64,000 nucleotides of DNA from Streptomyces sp. DH12 (GCF_020873895.1 NZ_JAHWGT010000015.1:105912-169911); one strand, 5' to 3'; positions 53,381 through 61,543 are shown, counted from the first letter of the stretch. The notes: generated from the sequence alone by a model not told the origin. Program-made: numbers and translations.

Positions 53381-54235
53381 ATGTCCGCAGAACAGGGCAG
53401 CTCGAAGGTGCTGACGCTCACCAAGAGCGAACCGGCCGCGCTTCTCGACTCCTCGGAAGCCATCGACACGCGTACGCTCTCCCGCTCCCTGTTCCTCCGC
53501 CTCCGCACCCTGGACGCGGCGGGCTCGGCGGCGGACAGCCCGGAGCGCACGTACGTGCGTGACACGCTCATCGAGCTCAACCTGCCGCTCGTGCGGTACG
53601 CGGCGGCCCGCTTCCGCTCCCGGAACGAGCCCATGGAGGACATCGTCCAGGTCGGGACCATCGGCCTGATCAAGGCGATCGACCGGTTCGACTGCGAACG
53701 GGGCGTGGAGTTCCCGACGTTCGCGATGCCCACGGTGGTCGGGGAGATCAAGCGCTTCTTCCGCGACACCTCCTGGTCCGTGCGCGTGCCGCGCCGCCTC
53801 CAGGAGCTGCGCCTCGCGCTCACCAAGGCCAGCGACGAACTCGCGCAGAAGCTGGACCGCTCCCCTACCGTCCCCGAACTCGCCGCCGTGCTCGGGGTGT
53901 CGGAGGACGACGTCGTGGACGGCCTCGCCGTGGGCAACGCCTACACCGCGTCGTCGCTCGACTCGCCCTCGCTGGAGGACGACGGCGGCGAGGGCTCGCT
54001 CGCCGACCGCCTCGGCTACGAGGACAGCGCGCTGGAGGGCGTCGAGTACCGGGAGTCGCTGAAGCCGCTGCTGGCCAAACTGCCCACGCGGGAGCGGCAG
54101 ATCATCATGCTGCGCTTCTTCGCGAACATGACGCAGTCGCAGATCGGCGAGGAGGTCGGCATCTCGCAGATGCACGTCTCCCGCCTCCTGACGCGCACGC
54201 TGGCGCAGCTGCGGGAGGGGCTCATCTCCGACTGA
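53381..54235 (+). CDS. sigN: RNA polymerase sigma factor of the SigB/F family (SigN-like)
   Basis: A 284-residue sigma factor closely similar to the upstream SigF across regions 2-4 ([80 protein letters not shown]). Region 3 diverges (SWSVRVPRRLQELRLALTKASDELAQKL), so promoter choice may differ. The order sigF then this gene matches S. coelicolor sigF-sigN, on which the symbol rests. AGGGGG precedes the ATG at 53381. A 235-base gap from sigF indicates an independent promoter. A strong terminator follows. Confidence 0.88.
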   Translation: MSAEQGSSKVLTLTKSEPAALLDSSEAIDTRTLSRSLFLRLRTLDAAGSAADSPERTYVRDTLIELNLPLVRYAAARFRSRNEPMEDIVQVGTIGLIKAIDRFDCERGVEFPTFAMPTVVGEIKRFFRDTSWSVRVPRRLQELRLALTKASDELAQKLDRSPTVPELAAVLGVSEDDVVDGLAVGNAYTASSLDSPSLEDDGGEGSLADRLGYEDSALEGVEYRESLKPLLAKLPTRERQIIMLRFFANMTQSQIGEEVGISQMHVSRLLTRTLAQLREGLISD

Positions 54236-54262
54236 GCCGTCCCCTCGGGGCGGAAAGCCAGG

Positions 54263-54307
54263 CGGGCCACGCGATCGACCCGGCGCACGGGTCGATGGCG
54301 TGGCCCG
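54263..54307 (+). terminator. 20-bp hairpin terminator (one mismatch) after sigN
   Basis: CGGGCCACGCGATCGACCCG (54263-54282) pairs with 54288-54307 with a single mismatch around a 5-base loop, 28 bases beyond the stop codon. Confidence 0.85.
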
Positions 54308-54486
54308 CGACGCGTCGGGGCCGGACCGCGGCGCCGCACGCCGCCCCGCCGCACGCACTCACGGGGCAGCGCCCGCCTCGCGCGACGGCCGAGCAGCGCC
54401 CGCCGCACGTACCGACCGGGCAGCGTCCGCGCACCGTGCGTGCCGGCGGGGGCGGGTCCGTACGGCGCGCTCGGCGCCGGCAGGGG

Positions 54487-54699
54487 TCAGGACAGGGCGA
54501 GCCAGGCGACCGCGGCGATGACCGCGACCGCCACCACCACGCCGGCGATCAGGCCGACGCGCGGGCCGGACGACTGGACGACGGCCTGCTGCTGCCGCTG
54601 CGGGGCGCCCTCGTCGACGAAGGCGCGGAACATCTGGGTCGAGCCCGCGGGGTCGTGGTTGCCCTCGGGACCCTGGGGGGCGTGCGGGTTGTGTGCCAT
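54487..54699 (-). CDS. Small C-tail-anchored membrane protein
   Basis: A 70-residue protein: hydrophilic N-terminus MAHNPHAPQGPEGNHDPAGS, a Gln-rich section PQRQQQAVVQ and a single C-terminal TM helix VGLIAGVVVAVAVIAAVAWLAL. There is no signal peptide, so it is tail-anchored with the N-terminus inside. A TAGGGT box ends 8 bases before the ATG, without a ribosome-binding site. It lies in the gap between sigN and the MarR gene, convergent with sigN. Function unknown. Confidence 0.75.
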   Translation of the reverse strand: MAHNPHAPQGPEGNHDPAGSTQMFRAFVDEGAPQRQQQAVVQSSGPRVGLIAGVVVAVAVIAAVAWLALS

Positions 54700-54807
54700 G
54701 GGGCAGGACCCTAGCGAACCCGGCCCTCCCGCCCCACCCCGGGCGCCCCCTGGAACGATCATGGCCTTTCTTTGCCAGGTCTTTGGCCGCTTACGCCCCC
54801 TTTTCAT

Positions 54808-54820
54808 TTGCCTGTAGCAA
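54808..54820 (+). promoter_or_regulatory. MarR operator 1, TTGC-N5-GCAA
   Basis: TTGC-CTGTA-GCAA, the distal of two similar palindromes upstream of the MarR gene. The centre lies 29 bases from that of operator 2. Confidence 0.65.
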
Positions 54821-54835
54821 CCATCCACACATATC

Positions 54836-54850
54836 GTTGCCCTAAGCAAC
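54836..54850 (+). promoter_or_regulatory. MarR operator 2, GTTGC-N5-GCAAC
   Basis: GTTGC-CCTAA-GCAAC, a perfect palindrome ending just before the ribosome-binding site of the MarR gene. MarR dimers typically bind such TTGC-type palindromes next to their own promoters, so this predicts autorepression of the MarR-MFS operon. Confidence 0.7.
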
Positions 54851-54870
54851 AAGATGCGGAGGTGCCGACG

Positions 54871-55413
54871 GTGGCAGCACGCAGGCAGTACGAGGAGTTG
54901 GCCCGCCAGCTCAGCGCCGTCGGAGCCGTCAAGCGCGGCATCGCACGGATGCTCCCCACCGAGTGCCCCAGCGGGGCCGCCGCGGTGCTGGCCCTGCTGG
55001 ACCGGTACGGGGACATGCGGATGAGCCGGCTGGCGGAGCTGATGGCCATCGACATGTCGGTGACCAGCCGCCACGTCGCCCACGTCGTGGAACGCGACTG
55101 GGTGGAGCGTTCACCCGACCCGGGTGACCGGCGCTCCCGCATCCTGCGGCTCACCCCGGACGGCCGGGCGGTCCTCCAGGACCTCGGACGGCGGGCCGCG
55201 GACCTGTTCGCGGACCGGCTCGGGGACTGGTCCGACGACGAGGTCGGACAGCTGATCACCTTGCTGGCCCGCCTGCGCGGCTCCTTCGGGGACTGCCGGG
55301 CACAGCCGACGAGGACGCGGACCCCGCACGCGGAACAGGACCCGCGGGCGAAGTGGGCCCCGCAGGCGGAACCGGAACCACCACACACGACGACGCAGAC
55401 GACGTACGCATAA
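54871..55413 (+). CDS. MarR-family transcriptional regulator
   Basis: A 180-residue MarR regulator. The winged helix is MRMSRLAELMAIDMSVTSRHVAHVVERDWVERSPDPGDRRSRILRLTPDGRAVL, with the D-x-R-x3-R wing (DPGDRRSR). Flanking helices form the dimer interface. The C-terminal ~35 residues are a hydrophilic Pro/Thr-rich tail. GGAGG eight bases upstream fixes the GTG at 54871. The MFS gene starts 8 bases after the stop; two palindromic operators lie upstream. It is the likely ligand-responsive repressor of the efflux operon. Confidence 0.93.
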   Translation: MAARRQYEELARQLSAVGAVKRGIARMLPTECPSGAAAVLALLDRYGDMRMSRLAELMAIDMSVTSRHVAHVVERDWVERSPDPGDRRSRILRLTPDGRAVLQDLGRRAADLFADRLGDWSDDEVGQLITLLARLRGSFGDCRAQPTRTRTPHAEQDPRAKWAPQAEPEPPHTTTQTTYA

Positions 55414-55421
55414 GGAAGTTC

Positions 55422-57002
55422 ATGGCTACGACCACACCGAACGACGTGCGGGACGGCCACGCCGACGGGGCCGCCGGCGGGCCGATGACGCACCGACAGA
55501 TCATGGAGGCGCTGTCCGGGCTGCTGCTCGGCATGTTCGTCGCCATCCTGTCGTCGACGATCGTCTCCAACGCCCTACCCGAGATCATCTCCGACCTCGG
55601 CGGCGGCCAGAGCGCCTACACCTGGGTGGTGACGGCGTCGCTCCTGGCGATGACGGCGACCACTCCGCTGTGGGGCAAGCTCGCGGACCTCTTCTCGAAG
55701 AAGCTGCTCGTCCAGCTGGCACTCGTCATCTACGTCGTCGGCTCGATCGTCGCGGGCCTGTCGCAGAGCTCGGGCATGCTGATCGCCTGCCGCGTCGTCC
55801 AGGGCGTCGGGGTCGGCGGTCTGTCGGCGCTCGCCCAGATCGTCATGGCCGCGATGATCTCCCCGCGTGAGCGCGGCCGGTACTCCGGTTACCTCGGGGC
55901 GACCTTCGCCGTCGCGACGGTCGGCGGCCCCCTGCTCGGCGGTGTCATCACGGACACCGACTGGCTGGGCTGGCGCTGGTGCTTCTACGTGGGCGTGCCC
56001 TTCGCCGTCCTCGCGCTGATCGTGCTGCAGAAGACGCTGCGCCTGCCGGTGGTCCGGCGGGAGGTCAAGGTCGACTGGTCGGGCGCCGTCCTGATCAGCG
56101 CCGCCGTGTCGCTGCTGCTCGTGTGGGTGACCTTCGCGGGGGACAAGTACGACTGGATGTCGTGGCAGACGTATCTGATGGTGGGCGGCTCGCTGCTGCT
56201 CGGGGCGGCGTTCGTGCTGGTGGAGTCCCGCGCGAGCGACCCGATCATCCCGCTGCGCCTCTTCCGCAACCGCACCATCACGCTGGCCTCGCTGGCCTCG
56301 CTCTTCGTCGGTGTCGCGATGTTCGCGGGCACGGTCTTCTTCAGTCAGTACTTCCAGCTGGCCCGGGACAAGAGCCCCACCATGTCCGGCGTCATGACCA
56401 TACCGATGATCGCGGGCCTGTTCGTGTCGTCCACCGTCTCCGGTCTGGTGATCACCCGGACCGGCCGCTGGAAGGCATGGCTGGTGACCGGTGGCGCGCT
56501 GGTGACGGCCGGCCTCGGGCTGCTCGGCGGCCTGCGGTACGACACCCCGTACTGGCACGTCGCGGTGTACATGGCGATCCTCGGACTGGGCCTCGGCATG
56601 ATGATGCAGAACCTGGTCCTGTGCACCCAGAACCAGGTGGCCACCGCCGACCTGGGCGCCGCCTCCTCGGTCGTGACGTTCTTCCGCTCCCTGGGCGGCG
56701 CCGTGGGCGTCTCCGCGCTGGGCGCGGTCATGGCGAACAAGGTGACGGAGTACGTCAAGGACGGCCTCACCGCCCTCGGCCCGCAGGGCGCGGCCCTGGG
56801 CCACGGCGGCACGGCCGGCGGCGGCATCCCCGACCTGGAGAAGCTGCCGGAGCCGATCCGCCTGGTGATGGAGAGCGCGTACGGGCACGCCGTCGGCGAC
56901 ATCTTCCTCTACTCGGCGCCGTTCGCCCTACTCGCCTTCGTGGTGACGCTGTTCATCCGCGAGGTCGCGCTCAAGAGCGCGAAGGCCGACGCCGACCAGT
57001 GA
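55422..57002 (+). CDS. DHA2-type MFS multidrug transporter
   Basis: A 526-residue 14-TM proton-coupled drug exporter. Motif A is GKLADLFSKKLL (loop 2-3), motif C is GATFAVATVGGPLLGGVI in TM5, and the start of TM1 is LLLGMFVAILSSTIVSNALPEI, with the DHA2 signature around SAYTWVVTASLLA. The last extramembrane loop (EYVKDGLTALGPQGAALGHGG) is larger than usual. AAGGAAG precedes the ATG at 55422. It is the second gene of the MarR operon. Confidence 0.93.
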   Translation: MATTTPNDVRDGHADGAAGGPMTHRQIMEALSGLLLGMFVAILSSTIVSNALPEIISDLGGGQSAYTWVVTASLLAMTATTPLWGKLADLFSKKLLVQLALVIYVVGSIVAGLSQSSGMLIACRVVQGVGVGGLSALAQIVMAAMISPRERGRYSGYLGATFAVATVGGPLLGGVITDTDWLGWRWCFYVGVPFAVLALIVLQKTLRLPVVRREVKVDWSGAVLISAAVSLLLVWVTFAGDKYDWMSWQTYLMVGGSLLLGAAFVLVESRASDPIIPLRLFRNRTITLASLASLFVGVAMFAGTVFFSQYFQLARDKSPTMSGVMTIPMIAGLFVSSTVSGLVITRTGRWKAWLVTGGALVTAGLGLLGGLRYDTPYWHVAVYMAILGLGLGMMMQNLVLCTQNQVATADLGAASSVVTFFRSLGGAVGVSALGAVMANKVTEYVKDGLTALGPQGAALGHGGTAGGGIPDLEKLPEPIRLVMESAYGHAVGDIFLYSAPFALLAFVVTLFIREVALKSAKADADQ

Positions 57003-57007
57003 ACCCC

Positions 57008-57042
57008 GGGCGCGCCGCTCCGTAGCGGAGGGCGGCGCGCCC
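57008..57042 (+). terminator. Hairpin terminator after the MFS gene
   Basis: GGGCGCGCCGCTCCG pairs with CGGAG-CGGCGCGCCC (a GG bulge on the right arm), starting 6 bases after the stop. Confidence 0.75.
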
Positions 57043-57051
57043 GGCAGGAGA

Positions 57052-57106
57052 AGGCCCCGGTGGCCGGAGTGCGGGAGGGGACGCCCGCACCCGCCCACCG
57101 GGGCCT
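57052..57106 (+). terminator. Second, extended hairpin downstream
   Basis: AGGCCCCGGTGG (57052-57063) pairs with CCACCGGGGCCT (57095-57106), and inside it GTGCGGG (57069-57075) pairs with CCCGCAC (57084-57090). It is a long stem next to the first terminator. Confidence 0.65.
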
Positions 57107-57377
57107 CACTTCCTTCCGCCCGCGCCGACCGGGTCGGCGTTCTCGCGTCCCGGTGGGGTGGGCGGCGGAGGGGCGCGTGCTCCCCTCAACGCACTCGGAG
57201 AAGGACCCACTCCCGTCCAAACCAGCACGTCTCACCCGTTCGGGTGAGCAAGTGGCAGATCGGGAGTACGGCGCGGTACGGTCGCGCCAAATCACCGACT
57301 CCACAAAAGACTTCGGCCCCCGGCGGGACTGGCATCCCGGTCGAGGGCCTGATCAGCAGGAAGCAAGGACCTTCCCG
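57107..57377. other. Leader region of the winged-helix/zinc-ribbon gene
   Basis: With the two hairpins this makes a 375-base gene-free gap. It is less GC-rich around 57185-57310 and ends with a C-rich leader CCCGGCGGGACTGGCATCCC before the ATG at 57378. No clear promoter hexamers were fixed. Confidence 0.35.
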
Positions 57378-58214
57378 ATGACTGTTGCGCAGTCTAACGC
57401 GCGTGCCCTCGCGGGCGGCGGCTCTTCAGCCGCAGGAGTGACCCACGTCCGCCACCGCCACCGCGAGCGGTTCACGGTGGTCGGCAACCACCTCGCCCAG
57501 CACCCCGGCCTTTCCGCCTGCGCCATCGGCATCGGCGTGTACATCCAGTCGCTCCCCGACGGAGCCGTCGTCAGCATCCGGACGCTGACGGCCCGGTTCC
57601 GCGAGGGGGAGCGCCGTATCGGGCAGGCGCTCAACGAGTTGGAGGCCGCCGGGTACCTGGAGCGCACCCGGCACCGCGTGGACGGCGCGCGGATCGTCAC
57701 CCGCACCCGGTGGTTCGAGCACCCGGCGTACCGCGAGCCCGGCACACCGAAGCCTCCTCCGACGGCGGTCGCGCGGGCCGGGACCCGGGGGCCCGAGTGC
57801 CGGAGCGGGAGCAGCGCCGACAGCGCCGCCGGGCGTGGGCCGGAGGCGGCGCCGAGCGCGCTGCCGGAGGACCTGCGACCCGCCGCCGACCTGCTGGTCC
57901 GGCTGCGGCAGCGGGAGCCCCGGATCGTCCTGTCCGAACAGGACGTCCACCGTCTGGCGCCCCTCGCGCGCAAGTGGCTCGACCGGGGTACGGGCCCGGG
58001 GGTCACCGCCCGCATCCTCGTCGGCGACCTGCCGCCCGGGACCATCCGGTGGCCGGGCCGGTTCGTCGAGTACCGGCTGCGGACCTGGATGCCGCCGGTA
58101 CTCCCCCCGCCACCCGAGGAGACCCGGCCGCTGCCCCTCCAGAACTGCGACGCGTGCGACCGGGCCTTCCGCGCGGCCCTGCCGGGCACCTGCCCCGGCT
58201 GCTCGGCAAAGTGA
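57378..58214 (+). CDS. Winged-helix protein with C-terminal zinc ribbon
   Basis: A 278-residue cytoplasmic protein. Residues about 30-115 form a winged-helix (HLAQHPGLSACAIGIGVYIQSLPDGAVVSIRTLTARFREGERRIGQALNELEAAGYLERTRHR), similar to helix-turn-helix/replication-initiator-type domains. A long Pro/Ala linker follows, then a helical middle domain (ADLLVRLRQREPRIVLSEQDV). The C-terminus has two Cys pairs, NCDACDRAF (C-x2-C) and GTCPGCSAK (C-x2-C), a zinc ribbon. Such proteins are numerous in streptomycetes; their regulated genes are not known. It is not in an operon with either efflux module. Confidence 0.85.
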   Translation: MTVAQSNARALAGGGSSAAGVTHVRHRHRERFTVVGNHLAQHPGLSACAIGIGVYIQSLPDGAVVSIRTLTARFREGERRIGQALNELEAAGYLERTRHRVDGARIVTRTRWFEHPAYREPGTPKPPPTAVARAGTRGPECRSGSSADSAAGRGPEAAPSALPEDLRPAADLLVRLRQREPRIVLSEQDVHRLAPLARKWLDRGTGPGVTARILVGDLPPGTIRWPGRFVEYRLRTWMPPVLPPPPEETRPLPLQNCDACDRAFRAALPGTCPGCSAK

Positions 58215-58245
58215 GCGGCGCGCGCCGCCCCGGCCGCGGCCGGTG

Positions 58246-59043
58246 TCAGGGGCGGGCGTCGCGGGCCATCGCCTCGATGCCCGCGATCAGCAGCTCGAAG
58301 GCGACGGCGAAGTCCCGGTCGCGCATCTCGTCCACCGTCCCGCCGCCCCGGGCCGCCGTCATCTCCGCGGCCGCCTCGACGAGCGGGGCCAGCTTCGGCT
58401 GCTCGTCGAGGGTGCTCATGGCGTACTGGTAGTACTCGTCCTGGCTGACGCCGGCCTCCTCGCAGCGCCTGCGGAAGTGGCCCTCGATCGTGCCGAAGCC
58501 GTACACGAACTGGAAGACCGCCGCGATGGCGCCCGCCTGGCGGTCCGGGGGCAGGCCGGTGGCGCGGACGCTCCGCTGCACGGACAGGGCGAACCCGGCC
58601 CAGTTCGGCCCGATGTTGAGGAAGCGGCCCATCAGCGGGGACATCCACGGGTGGCGGACGAGCAGGGCCCGGTACCCCTCGGCGAGGTGGCGCAGCCGCT
58701 CGCGCCAGTCACCGCCCTCCCCCTCGCCGTCGCCCTCCTCGGGCAGCGGCACCTCGCCCACCGCCGCATCGCTGGCGAGCTCCAGCAGGTCGTCCTTGGA
58801 ATCGACGTACCAGTACAGGGACATCGCGGTGACGTCCAGCTCGGCGGCGAGCCGGCGCATGGAGAACCCGGCGAGGCCCTCCTCGTCCAGCAGTCGGACC
58901 GTCGCCGCCGTGATGCGGTCGCGGTCCAGGCCGGACGGGTGGTCGCCGCCCGCCCGGCGGCCCCGGGACGACGCCGCCTTGCCGTCCAGCCAGACGCTCA
59001 TGCGTGCCGGGCGCTTCGTGTCGCGGTCGGCTGCCGCCACCAT
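58246..59043 (-). CDS. TetR-family repressor of the adjacent MFS transporter
   Basis: A 265-residue regulator of the TetR class. HTH: ITAATVRLLDEEGLAGFSMRRLAAELDVTAMSLYWYVDSKDDLLELA. The C-terminal ligand domain has HPWMSPLMGRFLNIGPNWAGF and FVYGFGTIEGHFRRRC. GAGGAGG precedes the ATG at 59043. It begins 39 bases after the stop of the MFS gene on the same strand, so it is the second gene of an MFS-tetR operon; three palindromic sites precede that operon. Feedback repression with drug release is expected. Confidence 0.93.
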   Translation of the reverse strand: MVAAADRDTKRPARMSVWLDGKAASSRGRRAGGDHPSGLDRDRITAATVRLLDEEGLAGFSMRRLAAELDVTAMSLYWYVDSKDDLLELASDAAVGEVPLPEEGDGEGEGGDWRERLRHLAEGYRALLVRHPWMSPLMGRFLNIGPNWAGFALSVQRSVRATGLPPDRQAGAIAAVFQFVYGFGTIEGHFRRRCEEAGVSQDEYYQYAMSTLDEQPKLAPLVEAAAEMTAARGGGTVDEMRDRDFAVAFELLIAGIEAMARDARP

Positions 59044-59082
59044 GGCCTCCTCCTCGGTCCGTTCCGGTCCGTGCCGCCGATG

Positions 59083-60591
59083 CTATGCCGGGGCCTGGGC
59101 CTGCCGCTCCGCCCGTCGCAGCAGCAGCGCCGCGAGCAGGCCGCCCGCGAGAACCGCGACCGCGCCGACCAGTTGGCTCGTCTCCAGGCCCGCCGCGAAC
59201 GCGTCGGCGACACGGGTCCGCTCCGCCGGGCCCTCCGCCGCGGCGAGCGCCGCCGGCAGGGAGGCGGCGGTGACCGAGGCGAGGGCGGCGAACCGCGCGT
59301 TCAGCACGGCACCGAGCACGGCGACGCCCAGGCCGTTGCCGAACTCGGCGAGGGTGCCGTTGATGCCGGCGCCGACGCCGGCCTTCTCCGGCGGTATGGC
59401 GCTCATGATGGCGTTGGCCATGGCCGGCATGGACAGGGAGACGCCCGCGCCCATGACGACGAGGCCGAGGAGCATCCCGCCGTAGCCGTGGGCCCCGCCC
59501 AGGAGCGCGATCGAGGCGAGCCCGGCCGAGACCAGCGCCATGCCGAGGCCGATCGTGAGGGGCGTGCCGAGCTTCGACAGCGCACGGGCCCCGACCCCGC
59601 TGAGGTTCAGCACGACGACGGTCAGGGCGAGCGGGGCCGTGCGCAGACCGGCGTCGAGCGGGTCGTACCCGAGGACGAACTGCAGGTGCTGGGTGAGCAG
59701 GAACAGCGAGCCGGTCATGCCGAACGCGACGAGGATCGCGCCCGCGACCGCTCCCACGAACCGCTGGTCGCGGAAGAAGTGCAGGTCCAGCATGGGGTAC
59801 GGGACGCGCAGCTCCCAGAACGCGAACGCGCCCATGACCACCAGGCCCAGCGAGGCCGCGCCCAGGACCTGGCCGGAGGTCCAGCCGTGCTCGGGGCCGT
59901 TGATGATGGCGTACACCAGGGCCGTCATGCCGACCGTGGACAGTACGGCGCCGAGCAGGTCGGGGCGGTCGCCCTGCTTGTGGCGGGACTCCGGTACGAG
60001 GAAGGCCACGGCGACGAGGCCGACCACGGCGACCGGCAGGTTCACCAGGAAGATGGCGCCCCACCAGAAGTGGTCGAGCACGAACCCGCCCAGCAGGGGG
60101 CCGGCGGCGAAGCCGAGCGAGCTGACCGTGGACCAGAGGGCGATGGCCTTGACCCGCTCCGTGTCGTCGAAGATCTGCACGACGACGGCGAGCGTCGTCG
60201 TCATCAGCAGCGCCCCGCCGACGCCCATGCCCGCGCGGGCGGCGATGAGCTGGGACGAGCTCTGCGCCAGCCCGGCGGCGAGCGAGCCGATACCGAAGAG
60301 CGCGAGGCCGGTGAGGAGCATCCGCTTGCGCCCGTACCGGTCGGCGGCATTGCCCGCGGTCAGCAGGAGACCGGACTGGACGAGGGCGTAAGCGTTGATC
60401 ATCCACTGGATGTCGGCGGTGGACGCGTCGAGCTCCCGGGTGAGGGAGGGGATCGCCACGTTGAGGACGGTGTTGTCGAGCAGCACGGTGAGCTGGGCCA
60501 GGCAGATGACGGCGAGGATCAGCCAGCGCTGCGGGTGGCCGCCGCCGGAGGCGGCGGCGGTGGGCGGGTTCTCGGCGGTCGTCGCCGTCAC
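59083..60591 (-). CDS. DHA2-type MFS drug-efflux transporter
   Basis: A 502-residue 14-TM transporter. TM1 LILAVICLAQLTVLLDNTVLNVAIPSL carries the DHA2 D-x-T-V-x-N-V-A-x-P motif; motif A is GNAADRYGRKRMLL; motif C is SSLGFAAGPLLGGFVL in TM5. All 14 helices are present; there is no truncation. GTG 60591 with GGAG seven bases upstream. It is transcribed with the TetR gene from an operator-rich promoter at 60602-60658. Confidence 0.93.
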   Translation of the reverse strand: MTATTAENPPTAAASGGGHPQRWLILAVICLAQLTVLLDNTVLNVAIPSLTRELDASTADIQWMINAYALVQSGLLLTAGNAADRYGRKRMLLTGLALFGIGSLAAGLAQSSSQLIAARAGMGVGGALLMTTTLAVVVQIFDDTERVKAIALWSTVSSLGFAAGPLLGGFVLDHFWWGAIFLVNLPVAVVGLVAVAFLVPESRHKQGDRPDLLGAVLSTVGMTALVYAIINGPEHGWTSGQVLGAASLGLVVMGAFAFWELRVPYPMLDLHFFRDQRFVGAVAGAILVAFGMTGSLFLLTQHLQFVLGYDPLDAGLRTAPLALTVVVLNLSGVGARALSKLGTPLTIGLGMALVSAGLASIALLGGAHGYGGMLLGLVVMGAGVSLSMPAMANAIMSAIPPEKAGVGAGINGTLAEFGNGLGVAVLGAVLNARFAALASVTAASLPAALAAAEGPAERTRVADAFAAGLETSQLVGAVAVLAGGLLAALLLRRAERQAQAPA

Positions 60592-60602
60592 GGGGCACTC
60601 CT

Positions 60603-60613
60603 TTTACGGCGTA
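60603..60613 (-). promoter_or_regulatory. TetR operator A, TTAC-GGC-GTAA
   Basis: A perfect 4+3+4 palindrome closest to the MFS start codon (12 bases away). It is one of three like sites. Confidence 0.75.
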
Positions 60614-60625
60614 AGGGGAGGGTGC

Positions 60626-60636
60626 CTTACACCGTA
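60626..60636 (-). promoter_or_regulatory. TetR operator B, TTAC-ACC-GTAA
   Basis: A perfect palindrome with its centre 23 bases from operator A, i.e. about two helical turns on the same DNA face. Confidence 0.75.
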
Positions 60637-60647
60637 AAGGACTGTCT

Positions 60648-60658
60648 CTTACGCCGTA
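60648..60658 (-). promoter_or_regulatory. TetR operator C, TTAC-GCC-GTAT
   Basis: A near-perfect palindrome (last base T) with its centre 22 bases from operator B. The three sites together should bind TetR dimers cooperatively over the promoter. Confidence 0.7.
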
Positions 60659-60771
60659 TAGCGATTATTTCCGGTCGCTGCTTTCCGGCCCTGCGCCGCG
60701 ACGGCGGCGATCAGCGCCACCGCGCGGACGGCGAGCCCGGTCCGCGGCGACGGGCCCCGCCCGGCCCCACC

Positions 60772-61509
60772 TCACTCGCCGGGCTTGATCAGGTAGCCGG
60801 CGCCCCGCCGGGTGTGGATCATCGGTGGACGACCGGCGTCGATCTTGCGGCGGAGGTAGGAGATGTACAGCTCGACGACGTTGGCGTGGCCACCGAAGTC
60901 GTAGGACCACACGCGGTCGAGGATCTGCGCCTTGCTCAGCACGCGTCGCGGGTTGCGCATCAGGAAGCGCAGCAGTTCGAACTCGGTGGCGGTCAGGTGG
61001 ATGCCCCGTCCGCCCCGCGTCACCTCGTGGCTGTCCTCGTCGAGGGTCAGATCACCGACGACCAGCACCGACCCGCCGCGTTCGAGCCCGGCACCGGAGC
61101 GGCGGACCAGGCCGCGCAGCCGGGCGACGACCTCCTCCAGGCTGAACGGCTTCGTCACGAAGTCGTCGCCGCCCGCGGTGAGCCCGGCGATGCGGTCCTC
61201 GGCGGGGTCCTTCGCCGTCAGGAACAGCACGGGCACCTCCGAGCGGTCGCGCCGCAGCCGCTGGAGGACGCTCAGCCCGTCCATGTCGGGCAGCATCACG
61301 TCGAGGACGACGGCGTCGGGCCGGAAGTCGCGTGCGGCGCGCACCGCCTCGGCGCCGTTCTCCGCGCTGCGCACCTCCCAGCCCTCGTAGCGGAGGGCGA
61401 GGGACAGCAGCTCCGAGAGGGACGGCTCGTCGCCGACGACGAGGACGCGGACGGCGCCGCCGTCGGGGCGGCGCGTGCCGGTGCGGGCCTGGAGGGGGGT
61501 GACGGTCAT
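60772..61509 (-). CDS. Orphan OmpR-type response regulator
   Basis: A 245-residue response regulator. The receiver domain (about 20-135) has acidic-pocket D27-E28, phospho-acceptor D70 in VVLDVMLPDMDG and the switch Thr/Lys region LFLTAKDP and VTKPFSLEE. The C-terminal winged helix (about 150-243) has LTATEFELLRFLMRNPRRVLSKAQILDRVWSYDF and VVELYISYLRRKID, OmpR/PhoB type, ending HTRRGAGYLIKPG. Such regulators usually have a histidine kinase just downstream, but the following DNA holds only the MFS-tetR operon, so it is an orphan here. ATG at 61509 is the start. Confidence 0.93.
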   Translation of the reverse strand: MTVTPLQARTGTRRPDGGAVRVLVVGDEPSLSELLSLALRYEGWEVRSAENGAEAVRAARDFRPDAVVLDVMLPDMDGLSVLQRLRRDRSEVPVLFLTAKDPAEDRIAGLTAGGDDFVTKPFSLEEVVARLRGLVRRSGAGLERGGSVLVVGDLTLDEDSHEVTRGGRGIHLTATEFELLRFLMRNPRRVLSKAQILDRVWSYDFGGHANVVELYISYLRRKIDAGRPPMIHTRRGAGYLIKPGE

Positions 61510-61543
61510 GGCACCACGCTGCTGCGGCGGCGTGAGAGGCGGC

